Shown piece by piece: positions 13,437-14,828 of a DNA stretch of 14,828 bases (position 1 is its first letter; each line of letters opens with the position of its first letter). This stretch comes from Treponema sp. (GTDB taxonomy: Bacteria > Spirochaetota > Spirochaetia > Treponematales > Breznakiellaceae): contig JAIWNU010000139.1 of the NCBI GenBank assembly GCA_020216655.1, positions 1 through 14,828 on the forward strand, written 5' to 3'. The notes beneath the pieces were generated by a model. It was not told the DNA's origin. It saw only the letters and a program-made list of their open reading frames with translations, and ran no database searches. The position numbers and the translations under genes were made by a program.

Positions 13437-14828
13437 CTATTCTTTTATGGCATAGGCTTCAAAGGTATCACCCAAAGAAAATATTTGACTGATCCTATAT
13501 AGCACCCTATATATGACTGTTTTTTGCGACTTTGCAAAGGGTCCTAAAAGGGGGAACCGTTCCGGATGGTGCCCCGTGTTGACCGTTTTTACCAGTCGAA
13601 AGCCAAAACGCTTAAGGATTGGGCCGCTTTTCGCGGGACTCCAGATGGTCCAATGGTCAGGAGGACTGTGTTCCAGAAAGGAGTGGGGACGGGCTCGACC
13701 CGAAACGCCAGAACCAGAAGGGGTAGAAAAGGCAAGGATTCCCCCTTTTTTAAGGAGGGCGGCGGCCCCTTCCAGGGCGGCACCCAGGTCCTGAAAGTGT
13801 TCAATCACATACCAGAGTGTGACCACATCCATAGCCTGGCCGCCGGTCAGGGGGCTCAGGTCCGTTTCGGGGAAAAGGCCCTGAAGAACTGGAACTCCCA
13901 CATGATCCTGTACATAGCGAACCGCATCGGCTGAGGGGTCAAGGCCCCGGACAGCCCAGCCCAGGTCGCGGCCTGCGGCTAGAAAGGGGCCGTAGGCACA
14001 GCCGATATCAAGGAGCCTGACCGGCTCCTCTGGGGTCTTGGTATGAGGCAAGAGGCTTTGAATTCTTTCGAGCCGGGACCGGGCCATACGGACCAGGTTG
14101 GGAAAGTCTTCGATATAGGTTTTTCCGTACTGTTTCTTGTAATCTTCCAGGAAATAGGCTCCGTCATAGGTAATGGGTGGTTCGTTGGGGCGGCTCATAT
14201 AGGTGATGCCGCAGGTCTTGCAGCGGAAATAGGTTCGTTCAGAGAAGCGGGCAAGGACTTTTCTGTGCCGGGGCTGCCTGTCGTGGCAGAGGGGACAGCG
14301 GCTGTGGCCGGGAAAGGTCCAGCGGCTCAAGGCGGCAGCCAAGGCCATGGGTTCCTTCTGGGGAGGAATATGGCGCTGGGTCGCTTCGCGGCTCATTTCT
14401 AGAATGCTTTGATAGTGAGATTTTTTCACCAGAAGCCGCCCTGCCCTTGCGGCGGCCCGGCGGCCATACCCAAAGGAATAAAGCCCTGCCGAAAGACTTA
14501 ATACTTCGTGGTACCCCGTCGGAGAAACCAGGGCGACCGGGAGCCGGGCCGCCAGGGCTTCGAAGGCGGTGAGGCCAAAATGGGTAATAAGAAGGTCATA
14601 GCGGCAGAGGGTTTCGGCAAGCCTTGAGGGGCTCTCTAGGATCTGTACACCCTGGCGAGCAAGGATATTTCGCTCTTCCTGGGAAATAAGGCGGTTTTTT
14701 GGGCCAATCACCAGGGTAATCCAATTTGCAGGGACAAAGTCCATTAGCCCCTGGACTACAGGGATACTTAAGCCCCTTTCATCTTCGGCGCCGAAGCTGA
14801 CCAAAATACGAATGGCCCTGGGGTCCTC
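13437..14828 (-). CDS. PseG-like transferase fused to zinc-ribbon SAM methyltransferase; 5' end outside window
   Basis: 464 residues are visible, open at the right edge. Residues 1-150 resemble the C-terminal Rossmann half of GT-B enzymes of the MurG/PseG/SpsG kind (RILVSFGAEDERGLSIP, a YDLLITHFGLTAFEALAARLP segment where the nucleotide-sugar site lies). Residues 178-206 form a zinc ribbon (C178-x2-C181 and C203-x2-C206), followed by a class I SAM-dependent methyltransferase with motif I DIGCAYGPFL (D274), GLDPS, LWYVIEHFQDL and KKGGILAFSTPSG. The zinc-ribbon-plus-methyltransferase arrangement is common in bacterial sugar and secondary-metabolite clusters. In PseG-type proteins the first part removes UDP from an amino sugar, but I cannot tell hydrolase from transferase here. 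The likely job is making a modified sugar for surface or flagellar glycan. It is followed after 12 bp by the ATP-grasp gene. The N-terminal half is not in the window. Confidence 0.78.
   Translation of the reverse strand, partial: EDPRAIRILVSFGAEDERGLSIPVVQGLMDFVPANWITLVIGPKNRLISQEERNILARQGVQILESPSRLAETLCRYDLLITHFGLTAFEALAARLPVALVSPTGYHEVLSLSAGLYSFGYGRRAAARAGRLLVKKSHYQSILEMSREATQRHIPPQKEPMALAAALSRWTFPGHSRCPLCHDRQPRHRKVLARFSERTYFRCKTCGITYMSRPNEPPITYDGAYFLEDYKKQYGKTYIEDFPNLVRMARSRLERIQSLLPHTKTPEEPVRLLDIGCAYGPFLAAGRDLGWAVRGLDPSADAVRYVQDHVGVPVLQGLFPETDLSPLTGGQAMDVVTLWYVIEHFQDLGAALEGAAALLKKGGILAFSTPSGSGVSGRARPHSFLEHSPPDHWTIWSPAKSGPILKRFGFRLVKTVNTGHHPERFPLLGPFAKSQKTVIYRVLYRISQIFSLGDTFEAYAIKE

Noticed and set aside
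13513..14402. Plus-strand open frames of 90-120 codons opposite the transferase/methyltransferase
   Set aside because: G+C-rich sequence gives few stop codons by chance; the minus-strand frame has motif I, a zinc ribbon and continuous similarity, and the plus-strand frames have none.
1..14828. tRNA or rRNA genes, CRISPR array, insertion sequence or riboswitch
   Set aside because: I saw no cloverleaf, no regularly spaced direct repeats, no transposase motifs and no gene-free stretch long enough for a riboswitch; the longest intergenic gap is 8976-9150 and it holds hairpins.

Overview
The window looks like chromosomal DNA of a spirochaete, most likely a free-living or gut-associated Treponema relative. 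The best markers are a secreted FlaA flagellar sheath protein (the periplasmic flagellum outer-layer protein typical of spirochaetes) and, beside it, a GerMN-domain protein and a periplasmic amidase. A complete citrate synthase argues against the reduced host-dependent treponemes such as T. pallidum. I see no tRNA, rRNA, CRISPR array, insertion sequence or prophage gene. Genes are densely packed on both strands.

Layout. (1) 1-2609, minus strand: a coiled-coil protein followed by the 5' part of parE (topoisomerase IV subunit B), which runs off the left edge. (2) 2692-4776, plus: an EF-G-like translational GTPase, divergent from the coiled-coil gene across an 82-bp intergenic region with back-to-back promoters. 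(3) 4780-4881: a long perfect hairpin and a bidirectional intrinsic terminator between convergent genes. (4) 4883-6220, minus: citrate synthase, divergent from (5) asnS and dacA (6320-8975, plus); the 99-bp divergent region holds a 16-bp palindrome and a strong asnS promoter. (6) 9049-9135: two hairpins, one a terminator for flaA. (7) 9151-14828, minus: flaA with its own promoter, preceded upstream by a tightly coupled series of four genes: sugar-transferase/methyltransferase fusion (cut by the right edge), ATP-grasp enzyme, N-acetylmuramoyl-L-alanine amidase and GerMN protein.

How they fit. asnS and the EF-G-like gene serve translation, parE serves chromosome decatenation, and citrate synthase probably makes 2-oxoglutarate precursors. 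dacA and the amidase trim peptidoglycan in the periplasm, where FlaA also coats the flagellar filament. The fusion protein and ATP-grasp enzyme look like small-molecule or surface-glycan biosynthesis enzymes, and are visibly richer in G+C than the genes downstream.

The most notable signals are regulatory: an 11-bp perfect inverted repeat flanking the core of the flaA promoter, operator-like palindromes in both divergent regions, and two genes (asnS and the coiled-coil gene) whose TATAGT -10 boxes sit only 6-8 nt before the ATG, which predicts leaderless mRNAs. I found no convincing complete new system. The nearest candidate is the fusion/ATP-grasp gene pair, whose pathway I cannot name.
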